Positions 6,724 to 14,915 of a DNA stretch of 54,345 nt are shown here, in pieces. The notes below the pieces were generated by a model, which ran no database searches, had not been told where the DNA came from, and was given only the letters and a program-made list of their open reading frames with translations. The stretch spans positions 1 to 54,345 of the forward strand of contig CBDUMN010000011.1 of the NCBI GenBank assembly GCA_965368335.1. The letters are read 5' to 3'. Both the position numbers and the translations under genes were made by a program. Every line of letters starts with the position of its first letter. Within the stretch, counting starts at the first letter, position 1. Source of the stretch: CBDUMN01 sp965368335 (GTDB lineage Bacteria; Pseudomonadota; Alphaproteobacteria; Rhodospirillales; JAPHRK01).

Positions 6724-8920
6724 ATGCCGGGATGCGAAGGGTGAAGGTGGAACCCTCACCAACGGTGCTTTGAACGGCGATATCGCCGCCTAGCATTTCA
6801 GCCAGTCGGCGGCTGATGGCCAGGCCCAGGCCGGTTCCTTCGACCGCATGGGCAATCATTGAGTCGATCCGCTGAAAATCGATATAGAGATATTGCATAT
6901 CCTTTTCCGACATGCCGCATCCCGTATCGGTCACTTTGAAAGCGATCAGCGGTCTTTCTCTTGGGCATTCGATTGTTACGCTGAAGGTGATCGTCCCGTT
7001 TCCCGTAAACTTGCCAGCATTGCTCAGCAGGTTGAGCAGAATTTGGCTCAGTTTCGTCGAATCGGTTTCGATGGAGCCAACTAAATCATTGATTTGGACA
7101 GAGAATTGGTTGTTGTTTTTTTCAATAAGCGGCGTCGCCGTGGAGACGACTTCGTCCAGGAGGTTGGTTAGGTCGGTGTTTTCTATGTAGAGTTCCATTT
7201 TTCCGGCTTCGATTTTGGAAATATCGAGAATTTCTTCGATCAGACGCAAAAGGTGTTGACCGGAAAAATGGATATGTTCGGCGTAGCTGGTATAACTCTC
7301 GCCGCCGAGGGGACCGAACGTCTCATTTCGCATGACATCGGAAAAGCCGATGATCGCATTGAGCGGCGTTCTGAGTTCATGGCTCATTTGGGCCAGGAAT
7401 TGGGATTTTGCTTTGTTGGCCTTTTCCGCTTCCGTTTTGGCTTGGGATAATTGGATTTCCGTTCGTTTTAGACCATCGATATCGACCAGCCAGAAAAGGA
7501 TGCATGTTTCCCCCTGGAAGCGTAATGAGTACCAGGAAACCAATGCCCAAAAGGATGTCCCATCCACTCTGAGAGCTTCACCCTCTTGAGGAGAAACAAA
7601 ACCTCGTTCCTTGAACGTTTTTAAGAAATGTTCCCGTTCTTCGGGGTGTTTCCATATTGAGCTGGATTTAAAACCGACGAGATTTTCGGAAGAAACACCG
7701 TACATGTCGGCGAGGATTTTGTTGCCGAATAGGATTTCTCCATCGGAAACTCTTGAAATGCCGATCCCGACCGGGCTGTGCTCTAAAATGCGGCGGAACT
7801 GGAGTTCGCTTTCCTGTGCCGCCACTTGCGCGGTTTTCCGTTTTGTTATATCCGACCCGGCTCCCCGGTAGCCTTTGAAGGCTCCGTCGGAATCGAATAC
7901 GGGTTTCCCGTTCACTTCACAGTAATATCGATTTCCCTGGACGTCGTAGGCTTGGCATTCAAAGCCTGAAAAGGGTTCGTGGTGACGAAGTCTCGCCCTA
8001 TGCCTGTCCCAGGTTTCCCGGTTTTTTTCGATCCAGTCTTCAGTCAGATTGGCCCAACGGGTGGTCCCGATAACCTGCTCGCGGTTGAACCCGTAAATAG
8101 AGAAAAACCGTTCGGACATGTAGGTGAGACGGTATTCCTCGTCCATTTCCCAAATCCAGTCGAAAAGGGTTTCCGCGACGTCGCTCATCCTTTCTCTGGA
8201 TTCCTGAAGTTGTGACGACTGCTCCTCAACGTCTTTTTCCAATCCCTTTTTGGCTGATCGGAGGGCTGTTTCAGCCTTTTCGCGTTTTTTTACTTCATCT
8301 TCCAGAATGCGGCTTTTTTTGTAATCGGCGCGCCGGAGAACGGCGTGGCGTTTCGCCTGGAATGCGCCCAATAGGTTGGCGGCGGCAAATAGCATTGTGT
8401 AGGAGACCATTGCGCGGGGAGTGAGGGCGAAGACTTGCTGAGCAATAACGAGAAAACCAATGCTAAGCAGGCCGGAGGCTAAAATCGTCGGCGCCAGCCG
8501 TCCGGGAACGAATATATAAAAAATAATGACGAAGAGGAGAGAGGCGGGGAGATGAAACATTATGTCGTCGGCTTTTGCTGAAATTGCAAAAAGCAAAATA
8601 ACGACGACAAACAGTTCCACCATGAAGGTTAGCCCGTCGAAAAGAATAAGACGCCGATTGCGGGTCGTTAAAAAACCGATGAGGGCAATGGTGAAAAAGA
8701 CAATGCAACGGGCTGCAATAAGGGTGAGCCCTTCCGGGGTGAAGCCGAGAACCTGATAGTCGGTAATTCCTGCAATGACAAAAAGAACCGCGCCCGCCAG
8801 AAGCGGCTGTCGCCATTGGGCCGAAAATTCGCTCCAGGTTGCGTTTCGGTATTCGGTTTCCTCGGCTGCATCGGTGAATGCGCCTGAGAAAGAGAAATTG
8901 AGCTGCGTGTTCAAAGCCAC
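6722..8920 (-). CDS. Membrane PAS-PAS sensor histidine kinase (PleC/DivJ-like)
   Basis: A 732-residue inner-membrane sensor kinase. Residues about 38-190 form roughly six hydrophobic helices, followed by a coiled coil (about 195-245) and two PAS domains (about 246-365 and 372-490). The HisKA domain has phosphoacceptor His514 in SHELRTPLNAIIGFSD, and the ATPase domain shows the N box (LLSNAGKF), DTGCGMSEKD and GTGLGLAISRRLAEMLGG. The FGPLG plus Y..YA..IH.SG..LL segment after the His box is characteristic of alphaproteobacterial PleC/DivJ-like kinases. There is no receiver domain, and no response regulator is adjacent, so it is an orphan. It starts with GTG. It sits between two serA genes but reads the other way. 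Its ligand is unknown. Confidence 0.9.
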   Translation of the reverse strand: MALNTQLNFSFSGAFTDAAEETEYRNATWSEFSAQWRQPLLAGAVLFVIAGITDYQVLGFTPEGLTLIAARCIVFFTIALIGFLTTRNRRLILFDGLTFMVELFVVVILLFAISAKADDIMFHLPASLLFVIIFYIFVPGRLAPTILASGLLSIGFLVIAQQVFALTPRAMVSYTMLFAAANLLGAFQAKRHAVLRRADYKKSRILEDEVKKREKAETALRSAKKGLEKDVEEQSSQLQESRERMSDVAETLFDWIWEMDEEYRLTYMSERFFSIYGFNREQVIGTTRWANLTEDWIEKNRETWDRHRARLRHHEPFSGFECQAYDVQGNRYYCEVNGKPVFDSDGAFKGYRGAGSDITKRKTAQVAAQESELQFRRILEHSPVGIGISRVSDGEILFGNKILADMYGVSSENLVGFKSSSIWKHPEEREHFLKTFKERGFVSPQEGEALRVDGTSFWALVSWYSLRFQGETCILFWLVDIDGLKRTEIQLSQAKTEAEKANKAKSQFLAQMSHELRTPLNAIIGFSDVMRNETFGPLGGESYTSYAEHIHFSGQHLLRLIEEILDISKIEAGKMELYIENTDLTNLLDEVVSTATPLIEKNNNQFSVQINDLVGSIETDSTKLSQILLNLLSNAGKFTGNGTITFSVTIECPRERPLIAFKVTDTGCGMSEKDMQYLYIDFQRIDSMIAHAVEGTGLGLAISRRLAEMLGGDIAVQSTVGEGSTFTLRIPA

Positions 8921-9038
8921 CCTAGACCTTTGAATTTTTTTCCTGATTTTGGTTCATGATACGGGGTGGGACGTATTTTAAGCAACGGGCAATCTGGGCG
9001 TGTTTTATTTGTCGTCTGTCTCGCTCACAACGCTTGGG

Positions 9039-9099
9039 CCCTGGCGCCAATCGTTTTATGGTTGGCGAGATTTATCTCAGGCCCAGGGAACCGCCAACC
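9039..9099 (+). promoter_or_regulatory. Foldable 5' leader of second serA with mutually exclusive stems
   Basis: GGTTGGCG (9060-9067) can pair with CGCCAATC just upstream (9045-9052, one T-G pair, 7-base loop). It can also pair perfectly with CGCCAACC (9092-9099), which abuts the ATG at 9100. In the first fold, the neighbouring CCCTGG (9039-9044) can also pair with CCAGGG (9083-9088), covering the ribosome-binding purines. A small GAGA/TCTC hairpin lies inside (9067-9078). The arrangement looks like a translation-control leader, and I do not recognise a named class. Confidence 0.45.
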
Positions 9100-10335
9100 A
9101 TGAGCAAGCTTTCTTTCTCAAAAGACAAGATCAATATTCTTCTGCTGGAAGGCATTCACCAAAACGCGGTGGATACCTTTGCAGGCCAGGGGTATGGCAA
9201 TGTGGAGCTGTTGCCTGCCGCCATGGACGAGGACGAACTGGTCGAGAAGATCAAGGGTGTCCATATGGTCGGTATCCGCTCGCGGACCAAGCTGACGTCG
9301 CGGGTTCTGGACGCGGCGGACAAGCTGTTCTGCATTGGCTGTTTCTGCATCGGCACCAATCAAGTCGATCTTAACGCGGCGCGCCATAAGGGCGTCCCGG
9401 TTTTCAATGCCCCTTATTCCAATACCCGCTCGGTGGCCGAGTTGGTGCTGGCCGAGGCGATCATGCTGGCGCGGGGCACCTTCGCCAAGTCCATGCAGGC
9501 CCATCGCGGCGAGTGGCGCAAGACGGCGGACGGCTCCCATGAGGTGCGCGGCAAAACGCTTGGCATCATCGGCTATGGCCATATCGGATCGCAGCTTTCC
9601 GTTCTCGCTGAAGCCTTGGGCATGAAAGTGGTTTTTTACGATATCGTTTCCAAGTTGCCGCTTGGCAATGCCCAGCAGTTGGGCTCGCAGGAAGAGGTGT
9701 TGGCGGTGTCCGATTTCGTCAGTCTGCACGTTCCCGCGACGCCTCAAACGGTTGATTTGATTGGCGAGACGGAAATCCGCGCCATGAAGAAAGGAGCGCA
9801 TCTGATCAATGCCTCGCGTGGTAACGTGGTGGTGATTGACGCGCTGGAGGCGGCCTTGAAGGATGGGTATGTAGCGGGGGCCGCCGTCGATGTTTTCCCC
9901 AAGGAGCCCGCCTCAGGCAAGGAAGAGTTTGAAAGTCCGTTGCGCGGTATGGACAATGTGATCTTAACGCCCCATGTGGGCGGCTCGACTCAGGAAGCTC
10001 AGGCCAATATCGGCAACGAAGTGGCCGAGAAGCTGGCGCATTATTCAGATGACGGTTCGACCCTTGGAGCGGTCAACTTCGTCGAGGTTTCTCTGCCGAC
10101 CCACAAAGATGTCACACGGTTCCTGCATATCCACCGCAACGTACCCGGCGTACTGTCGTCAATCAACGAAGTCTTCTCAAAACGAAGCCTTAACATCGCC
10201 GGTCAGTACCTCCGCACCGATGGCGAAATTGGCTATGTGGTGGTCGATGTCGACGGGCAGGTGGAGTCCGGCCTTGGTATACGAAAGGACCTTTCAGCCA
10301 TCGAAGGGACCATTAGGACCCGGTTCTTGATATAG
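9100..10335 (+). CDS. serA: D-3-phosphoglycerate dehydrogenase, short (E. coli-type) form
   Basis: A 411-residue phosphoglycerate dehydrogenase of the E. coli kind: N-terminal substrate-binding part (KINILLLEGIH, then FCIGCFCIGTNQVDL), Rossmann domain with GKTLGIIGYGHIGSQ, catalytic Arg in NASRGNVV, His in TPHVGGSTQEAQ, and a C-terminal ACT domain (HRNVPGVLSSINEVFSK). It lacks the extra ASB domain of the first SerA. In E. coli this form is inhibited by serine through the ACT domain. I start it at the ATG at 9100. A start 48 codons upstream would read through the leader and adds non-family sequence. The genome thus keeps two different PGDH types 2.4 kb apart, so one may be regulated differently or use another 2-hydroxyacid. 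Confidence 0.92.
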   Translation: MSKLSFSKDKINILLLEGIHQNAVDTFAGQGYGNVELLPAAMDEDELVEKIKGVHMVGIRSRTKLTSRVLDAADKLFCIGCFCIGTNQVDLNAARHKGVPVFNAPYSNTRSVAELVLAEAIMLARGTFAKSMQAHRGEWRKTADGSHEVRGKTLGIIGYGHIGSQLSVLAEALGMKVVFYDIVSKLPLGNAQQLGSQEEVLAVSDFVSLHVPATPQTVDLIGETEIRAMKKGAHLINASRGNVVVIDALEAALKDGYVAGAAVDVFPKEPASGKEEFESPLRGMDNVILTPHVGGSTQEAQANIGNEVAEKLAHYSDDGSTLGAVNFVEVSLPTHKDVTRFLHIHRNVPGVLSSINEVFSKRSLNIAGQYLRTDGEIGYVVVDVDGQVESGLGIRKDLSAIEGTIRTRFLI

Positions 10336-10422
10336 ATTTTGAACTAATTTTCGTGTACTCTCAATGACCTAAGAAAGAAAGTTGCACGACTAAAAGGTGC
10401 AATATCCTTAAGGAAGAATTTC

Positions 10423-11040
10423 ATGGAGAGGCGAAATATGTCCCACAGTATTCGCTTCGGCTTGCTCTTGTTTTTGGCGGTATTCGCCGCCCCCGTTTCC
10501 TCGGTCAATGGACAGGATAGTCCTCCCCCGACCTCCTTGGTCGACCAAGGGGAAATCACGTCCATTAGAGAGTGGCTGAAAAACCCCGTCGTCGGTATTT
10601 CCATTGTCGCCCAAAACAAGAAGTACGCTTCGATAGATCAGGCGGAGGTCGATAAACTCGACAAGCAATGGCGTGCTGAGCGGAAGGAAAGCGATCAGCC
10701 ATTAATCGCGGCCACTTTGAGCAACCCGCTTTCCAGCTATTTGACCCAAATCCAAGCCGCCTCCGCCGGGCTCTATACGGAAATATTCGTCATGGATAAC
10801 CGCGGCCTCAACGTGGGGCAAAGCGCCATTACGTCTGACTTCTGGCAGGGCGACGAAGGGAAGTTTCAGAAAACCTTTCCCAATGGCGCCGATGCCGTCT
10901 TCGTCGATGAAGCCGAGTTTCACAAAGGAAGCGGTACATGGCGCGCCCAGGTCAATCTGACCATTGCCGACAACGCCAGCCAGCCGATTGGCGCGATCAC
11001 GGTTGAGTATAACCTGACGGAACTCCAGCGGCGGCGCTAG
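10423..11040 (+). CDS. Secreted stand-alone Cache/PDC-like sensor-domain protein
   Basis: A 205-residue protein with a signal peptide (about 1-31, ending near VNGQD) and one alpha/beta domain of Cache/PDC type. A long helix is followed by strands reading EIFVMDNRGLNVG, then TSDFWQGDE (Trp141), VFVDEAEFHKG and PIGAITVEYNL. It has no later membrane helix, so it should be free in the periplasm. About 140 residues clearly align with the C-terminal part of the protein at 13433-14662. Shared features are the LDxQW helix, PLSxxL, EIF, TSD-aromatic-WQGDE and the final IG/VG-x-IT strand. Such domains normally sit in receptors, so a soluble one next to a chemoreceptor is unusual. Starts at 10423 and 10438 are both plausible. 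Function unknown; ligand sensing is inferred. Confidence 0.8.
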   Translation: MERRNMSHSIRFGLLLFLAVFAAPVSSVNGQDSPPPTSLVDQGEITSIREWLKNPVVGISIVAQNKKYASIDQAEVDKLDKQWRAERKESDQPLIAATLSNPLSSYLTQIQAASAGLYTEIFVMDNRGLNVGQSAITSDFWQGDEGKFQKTFPNGADAVFVDEAEFHKGSGTWRAQVNLTIADNASQPIGAITVEYNLTELQRRR

Positions 11041-11048
11041 AGTGCGAT

Positions 11049-11087
11049 CGGATGAGGGTGACCCATTTTATGGATCGCCCTCATCCG
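11049..11087 (+). other. Strong intergenic hairpin between PDC-like gene and chemoreceptor
   Basis: CGGATGAGGG (11049-11058) pairs perfectly with CCCTCATCCG (11078-11087). Inside it, TGA pairs with TCG and CCAT with ATGG around a TTT loop, so nearly the whole 39 bases fold. No T-run follows, so this is more likely an mRNA stability or processing element than a terminator. Confidence 0.65.
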
Positions 11088-11118
11088 TGAATCGCCCTCT
11101 AACTATTTGATAAAGGAG

Positions 11119-11170
11119 CGGATTGACGCTTCAGGCCGAATCACTAAGTGATTCAACCTAAACCGATCCG
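11119..11170. repeat. Long imperfect palindrome upstream of chemoreceptor, perfect 8+1+8 core
   Basis: The core GAATCACT-A-AGTGATTC (11138-11154) is a perfect inverted repeat with a single-base centre. Homology between the arms extends outward (CGGAT...CCT-G-AA against CCT-A-AA...ATCCG), giving arms of about 25 bases. It lies 57 bases before the chemoreceptor ATG. It could be an operator or a dispersed palindromic element. Confidence 0.55.
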
Positions 11171-11210
11171 ACCCTAATCCTCTCCTCGCGTTAGCGAAAA
11201 GGAACAAAAA

Positions 11211-13436
11211 ATGGGTTTCTTTCAAAACCTCAGTATCGCCAAGAAACTGGCGGCGAGCTTCTCGCTTCTAATCGCCATCACCATTGTTATGGCGATTGTT
11301 TTATTTACTTCGCTAAACGATATTAAAACGGCGGATGAAGAGAGTGAGGCGGGGCGTGCTTTGGGTACGGCCTATCAGCAATATCAGAAGGCCTTTCTCA
11401 AGCAGCGGGAAGGGCTGTCTTTTTATCTGCTGACCGGCGACCGAGTGGGCTTGGTGCAATATAACGATATGGCTCCGTTAACCAATAATCACTACCAGAC
11501 GCTATCTGGCTTGGCGGTCGGTAAGCCGACGCTGGATGGGCTGGTCAAAGAAATGGCCGGGGCCTACAAAACCTGGAGCGAAAAGTTCGCCAGCCAGCAA
11601 ATTACCCTGATGCGCAATTATCTCACGGTCAATCAGGCGCGTGCCATTGAAGTGAGCGGCGAACCCCGGCAAGTTATCGAGCAATTTGAGAGCGCCGCGG
11701 AAAAACTGGAAGGCCAACTGGCTGCAATCGTCAAGGCAACTCAGGAGGTCAAGCAGGCCGCTCTTAGTCGCGTTACCATCGTTGTCGTTGTTTCCATTAT
11801 TGTTTTGGTTATTGCGGCAGTCTTCTTCGCCCTTATTCTAACGCGCGGAATCGCCGGGCCTATCGGGCGGATCACGGGGGCGATGAGTGCGCTTGCCGAT
11901 GGTGAGGAGAATATTTCAATCGTTGACGACCAGCGAAGCGATGAGGTCGGCCAAATGGCCAATGCTTTGTCGCAGTTGGCAATCGTCAGTCTCGATGCCC
12001 TGGCGCTTAAAACGGCGCTCGATAGCGCCCATGCCAATGTGATTATGATCGACAACGACCATAAGGTGAGCTTCGTCAATAAGGCATGTGGGAACCTGAT
12101 CGCCCAGCATGCCGATGAAGTTCTCTCCGCTCTGCCAAACTTCCCTGCCAAAGACCCCATTGGGGCCGATTACGACCTGATGCACAACAATGACAAGTTG
12201 CGCAAAGGTTCATTGGAAAATCTCTCGGCGGGTACGGTGACCCGCTCGGTCATTGGCGGGATGACGGTTGAGAATATTGTCACGCCGGTCATTTCCAGTC
12301 GTGGCACCCGGCTGGGAACGGTCGTTCAAATCGACAATCTCACGGAGCAACTGGCGATTCAGGAAGAGGTTGCTTCGGTGGTTGAGGCCGCTGTAGCGGG
12401 TGATTTCTCCAAACGTCTGGAGGTTGATGGCAAGACGGGCTTCTTCGAGCAGATTTCGCTCGGCATCAACCGTCTTGTCGAAATTGTCGAAACTGGGCTA
12501 GGGGAGGCTGTTTCGGTTATGTCGGCTATGGCGTCCGGTGATTTGAGTAAGCGGATGGTCAACGATTATCAAGGGAGTTTCGACCGCTTGAAGCAGGACT
12601 CCAACCAAATGGCCGATAAGCTTTCCAGCATCGTCAACGATGTGGTCAATGCGGCCGATTCGGTTAAGCTTGCAGCTTCGGAGATTTCGCAAGGATCGAC
12701 CGACCTGGCTTCTCGCACCGAGGAGCAGGCTTCGAGCCTTGAAGAAGTGGCTGCGGCCATGGAAGAGTTGACCGCCACCGTTCAGCAGAACGCCCGCAAC
12801 GCCAAACAGGGCACCTCATTGGCGGAAAATGCCAGCACCACAGCCGACCGGGGTGGTCAAGTGGTGCGTGATGCGGTTGAAGCGATGGATAAAATCACCA
12901 GTTCGGCGGAAGAAATTTCCAATATTGTCGGAATGATTGACGAAATTGCGTTCCAGACCAATCTTTTGGCGTTGAACGCCGCTGTCGAGGCGGCCCGTGC
13001 CGGTGAGGCGGGCAAAGGCTTCGCCGTGGTCGCTCAGGAAGTGCGGTCGTTGGCCCAGCGTTCGGGCGAAGCTTCCAAGGAGATCAAGGATCTCATCGGC
13101 AATTCGAACCAGCAGGTGGAGGCGGGGGCGTCGTTGGTCAATAAGGCCGGGGAAACCCTGGAGGAAATCGTCGAAGCGGCCCGTAAAGTCTCGTCGATTA
13201 TTTCGGAAATTTCATCGGCTAGCCAGGAGCAGGCGTCGGGGCTTGATGAGATCAATGCATCGGTCGCCCAGATGGATGAGATGACCCAGCATAATGCCGC
13301 CCTGGTCGAGGAAACCAATGCGGCCTCCGATTCCATGGACGATCAGGCACAAACATTGGTCGATACGCTTGGTTTCTTCAAAGTTGGCGGACCCGCTGTG
13401 GGTTCTGGGATGCAGGAGGTGGAGACTGCTTCTTGA
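11211..13436 (+). CDS. Methyl-accepting chemotaxis protein with internal PAS-like domain
   Basis: A 741-residue transmembrane chemoreceptor. Helix TM1 spans about 14-35, a mostly helical periplasmic sensor about 36-183 and TM2 about 184-206. A HAMP domain follows, then a cytoplasmic PAS-like domain (about 262-380, NVIMIDNDHKVSFVNKACG). Further HAMP-like repeats (MASGDLSKRM) lead to the long signalling hairpin, whose tip reads IAFQTNLLALNAAVEAARAGEAGKGFAVVAQEVRS in overlapping parts around residue 580-615. There is no xWxxF tail. It signals to CheA/CheW. Its stop codon overlaps the TTG start of the solute-binding/PDC fusion gene, so the two are translationally coupled, and a related secreted PDC protein precedes it. 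These neighbours suggest the receptor is fed by periplasmic binding partners. Confidence 0.92.
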   Translation: MGFFQNLSIAKKLAASFSLLIAITIVMAIVLFTSLNDIKTADEESEAGRALGTAYQQYQKAFLKQREGLSFYLLTGDRVGLVQYNDMAPLTNNHYQTLSGLAVGKPTLDGLVKEMAGAYKTWSEKFASQQITLMRNYLTVNQARAIEVSGEPRQVIEQFESAAEKLEGQLAAIVKATQEVKQAALSRVTIVVVVSIIVLVIAAVFFALILTRGIAGPIGRITGAMSALADGEENISIVDDQRSDEVGQMANALSQLAIVSLDALALKTALDSAHANVIMIDNDHKVSFVNKACGNLIAQHADEVLSALPNFPAKDPIGADYDLMHNNDKLRKGSLENLSAGTVTRSVIGGMTVENIVTPVISSRGTRLGTVVQIDNLTEQLAIQEEVASVVEAAVAGDFSKRLEVDGKTGFFEQISLGINRLVEIVETGLGEAVSVMSAMASGDLSKRMVNDYQGSFDRLKQDSNQMADKLSSIVNDVVNAADSVKLAASEISQGSTDLASRTEEQASSLEEVAAAMEELTATVQQNARNAKQGTSLAENASTTADRGGQVVRDAVEAMDKITSSAEEISNIVGMIDEIAFQTNLLALNAAVEAARAGEAGKGFAVVAQEVRSLAQRSGEASKEIKDLIGNSNQQVEAGASLVNKAGETLEEIVEAARKVSSIISEISSASQEQASGLDEINASVAQMDEMTQHNAALVEETNAASDSMDDQAQTLVDTLGFFKVGGPAVGSGMQEVETAS

Positions 13437-14662
13437 CCTGGATTGTAAGGGGCGTCCTGGCGGTAGTGTTTGGCTTTAATCCGGTTTGGGCTTTTGCCGA
13501 CCTGATTGAGTTGCCTCCGGTTCTGCTGCAAACCCATGTCCACCCGCCGTATCAGGTTATGGAGAGTTCGGGCTTAAGCGGTCGTACGCCAGAAACCCTG
13601 GCTTGCGTTTTTAACAAGCTTGATCGTGATTACGCTATCGCCGTGGCGCCGCGCAAGCGGAACCGGGCATTGGTCAAAAGCGGAAAAGCCGACGGCTTTT
13701 TTCTCAGTATTCCCGACCCTGAGCTCGATACCTATTCAATCTCTACGCACCCTCTCGCTTTAGAGCGGTGGAGTTTTTACAGCCTGCGCGATGGCAGGTT
13801 CGCTCACAAACCGGACGGTTCGTCGGTGGGTGTCATCCTCGGTTCGAATGAGCAGTATTGGCTGATGCAACGGAATATTCCCGCTGTTTCAGTTGGGAGT
13901 CAGGAGGCTTTGGTGAGGATGTTGATCGCCGGTAGGGTTTCTCATGTACTGGCCGATGATAAGGCGTTTGCCGATGCAGTCCGTCGCCAAGGAGCTTATC
14001 AAATGGCGTTTCAGACGCATTTTGTCCGCTACGTTCCCCTGGTCGCCTATTTTTCAAAAGATTTTACTTCCAGGAACCCTGGGGTTATCGGCCATTTCAA
14101 CCGGGCGCTTGACAATTGCCTGACTGACGAGGTTCATCCTACCAAGCAGGACTTGAGGCGGCTCTGGGTGTTGATTAACCAATATCGAAAGGATGCTGCA
14201 ATCCGCGAGAGCCTTGCCGACGATATAATTTTAGCCGCTACTGTAAAGGTGGGGCATGATGATCGGGACGCGCTCGACCGGCAGTGGATTGCCGCGGTCG
14301 CTGCGGGGAGAAGCCTGGATGAAATCGACCAACTTCTTGCTTCACCTCTATCGCAAAAATTAAGAGATATTGCAGAACGCTCGGAGGGACGGATTGCTGA
14401 AATTTTCGCTTTCGACTTCGCCGGGGATACGGTGGGTATGAACAAGCCGACGAGCGACTATTGGCAAGGGGACGAAGCGCCGTATCGGGCCTTATTTGAA
14501 AAAGGTGAAAGTGTCCACATTTCGGAAATTCAATTCGACCAATCGACCCGTAAGTTCCAAATTAAGGTGACATTGCCTGTTGTCGATGAGGCGACAGGAC
14601 GAAAAGTTGGCGGTATTACATTCGGGTTTGATGCCGATCTAGCTCTTTCGGTAAATGATTGA
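13433..14662 (+). CDS. Secreted solute-binding (SBP_bac_3-like) protein fused to Cache/PDC-like domain
   Basis: A 409-residue protein with a signal peptide (about 1-22, ending WAFA). A periplasmic type-2 binding fold follows at about 30-235 (THVHPPYQVMESSGLSGRTPE at its start, then the KSGKADGF and LVRMLIAGRVSHVLAD elements of polar amino-acid-type binding proteins). A second domain at about 260-405 is homologous to the stand-alone protein at 10423-11040. It carries LDRQW, SPLSQKL, EIFAFDFAGD, TSDYWQGDE (Trp344) and VGGITFGFDAD. There are no membrane helices after the signal. The TTG start overlaps the preceding chemoreceptor stop in TTGA, which implies coupled translation. I know of no standard family with this two-domain soluble layout. 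Binding a small molecule and presenting it to the receptor is an inference. Confidence 0.8.
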   Translation: MTWIVRGVLAVVFGFNPVWAFADLIELPPVLLQTHVHPPYQVMESSGLSGRTPETLACVFNKLDRDYAIAVAPRKRNRALVKSGKADGFFLSIPDPELDTYSISTHPLALERWSFYSLRDGRFAHKPDGSSVGVILGSNEQYWLMQRNIPAVSVGSQEALVRMLIAGRVSHVLADDKAFADAVRRQGAYQMAFQTHFVRYVPLVAYFSKDFTSRNPGVIGHFNRALDNCLTDEVHPTKQDLRRLWVLINQYRKDAAIRESLADDIILAATVKVGHDDRDALDRQWIAAVAAGRSLDEIDQLLASPLSQKLRDIAERSEGRIAEIFAFDFAGDTVGMNKPTSDYWQGDEAPYRALFEKGESVHISEIQFDQSTRKFQIKVTLPVVDEATGRKVGGITFGFDADLALSVND

Positions 14663-14783
14663 GCCTCGCTCATGCTTCTTTATAAATTGTTTGAAGCAAT
14701 CCGAACTTGTGAATAACCCTTTGGAAAATGGGGTTGCAGAGTCCCCCCTTTAGGGTGCTTAATAAGTGTCTTCAAATTATGAG

Positions 14784-14842
14784 CGGTCTTTCAATGGCCG
14801 CCGTTGGGAGGCAGACCGAAATTCCGCGATGACGGATTTTTT
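14784..14842 (+). promoter_or_regulatory. Attenuator-like stems ahead of aldehyde oxidoreductase operon
   Basis: CGGTCT (14784-14789) pairs with AGACCG (14813-14818). Directly after it, TCCG (14823-14826) and CGGA (14833-14836) form a short stem followed by six T (14837-14842). This is 75 bases before the first gene of the operon. It could be a weak terminator for the upstream gene or an attenuator. The second stem has only four pairs. The rest of the gap 14663-14915 shows no feature I can name. Confidence 0.35.
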
Positions 14843-14915
14843 AAGAAGGGAGGCCCTTCGCCTGTTTCTCACCGCCGACCGTTGAACGTAAATGTAATAA
14901 CGACGGGGTAGACAG

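Noticed and set aside
10382..10402. TTGCAC/GTGCAA stem between serA and the PDC-like gene as a terminator
   Set aside because: Only six pairs with a nine-base loop and no T-run; too weak to call.
14663..14915. Moco or Tuco-type riboswitch upstream of the aldehyde oxidoreductase operon
   Set aside because: Expected from biology, but I could not match the conserved core of that class; only simple stems are visible.
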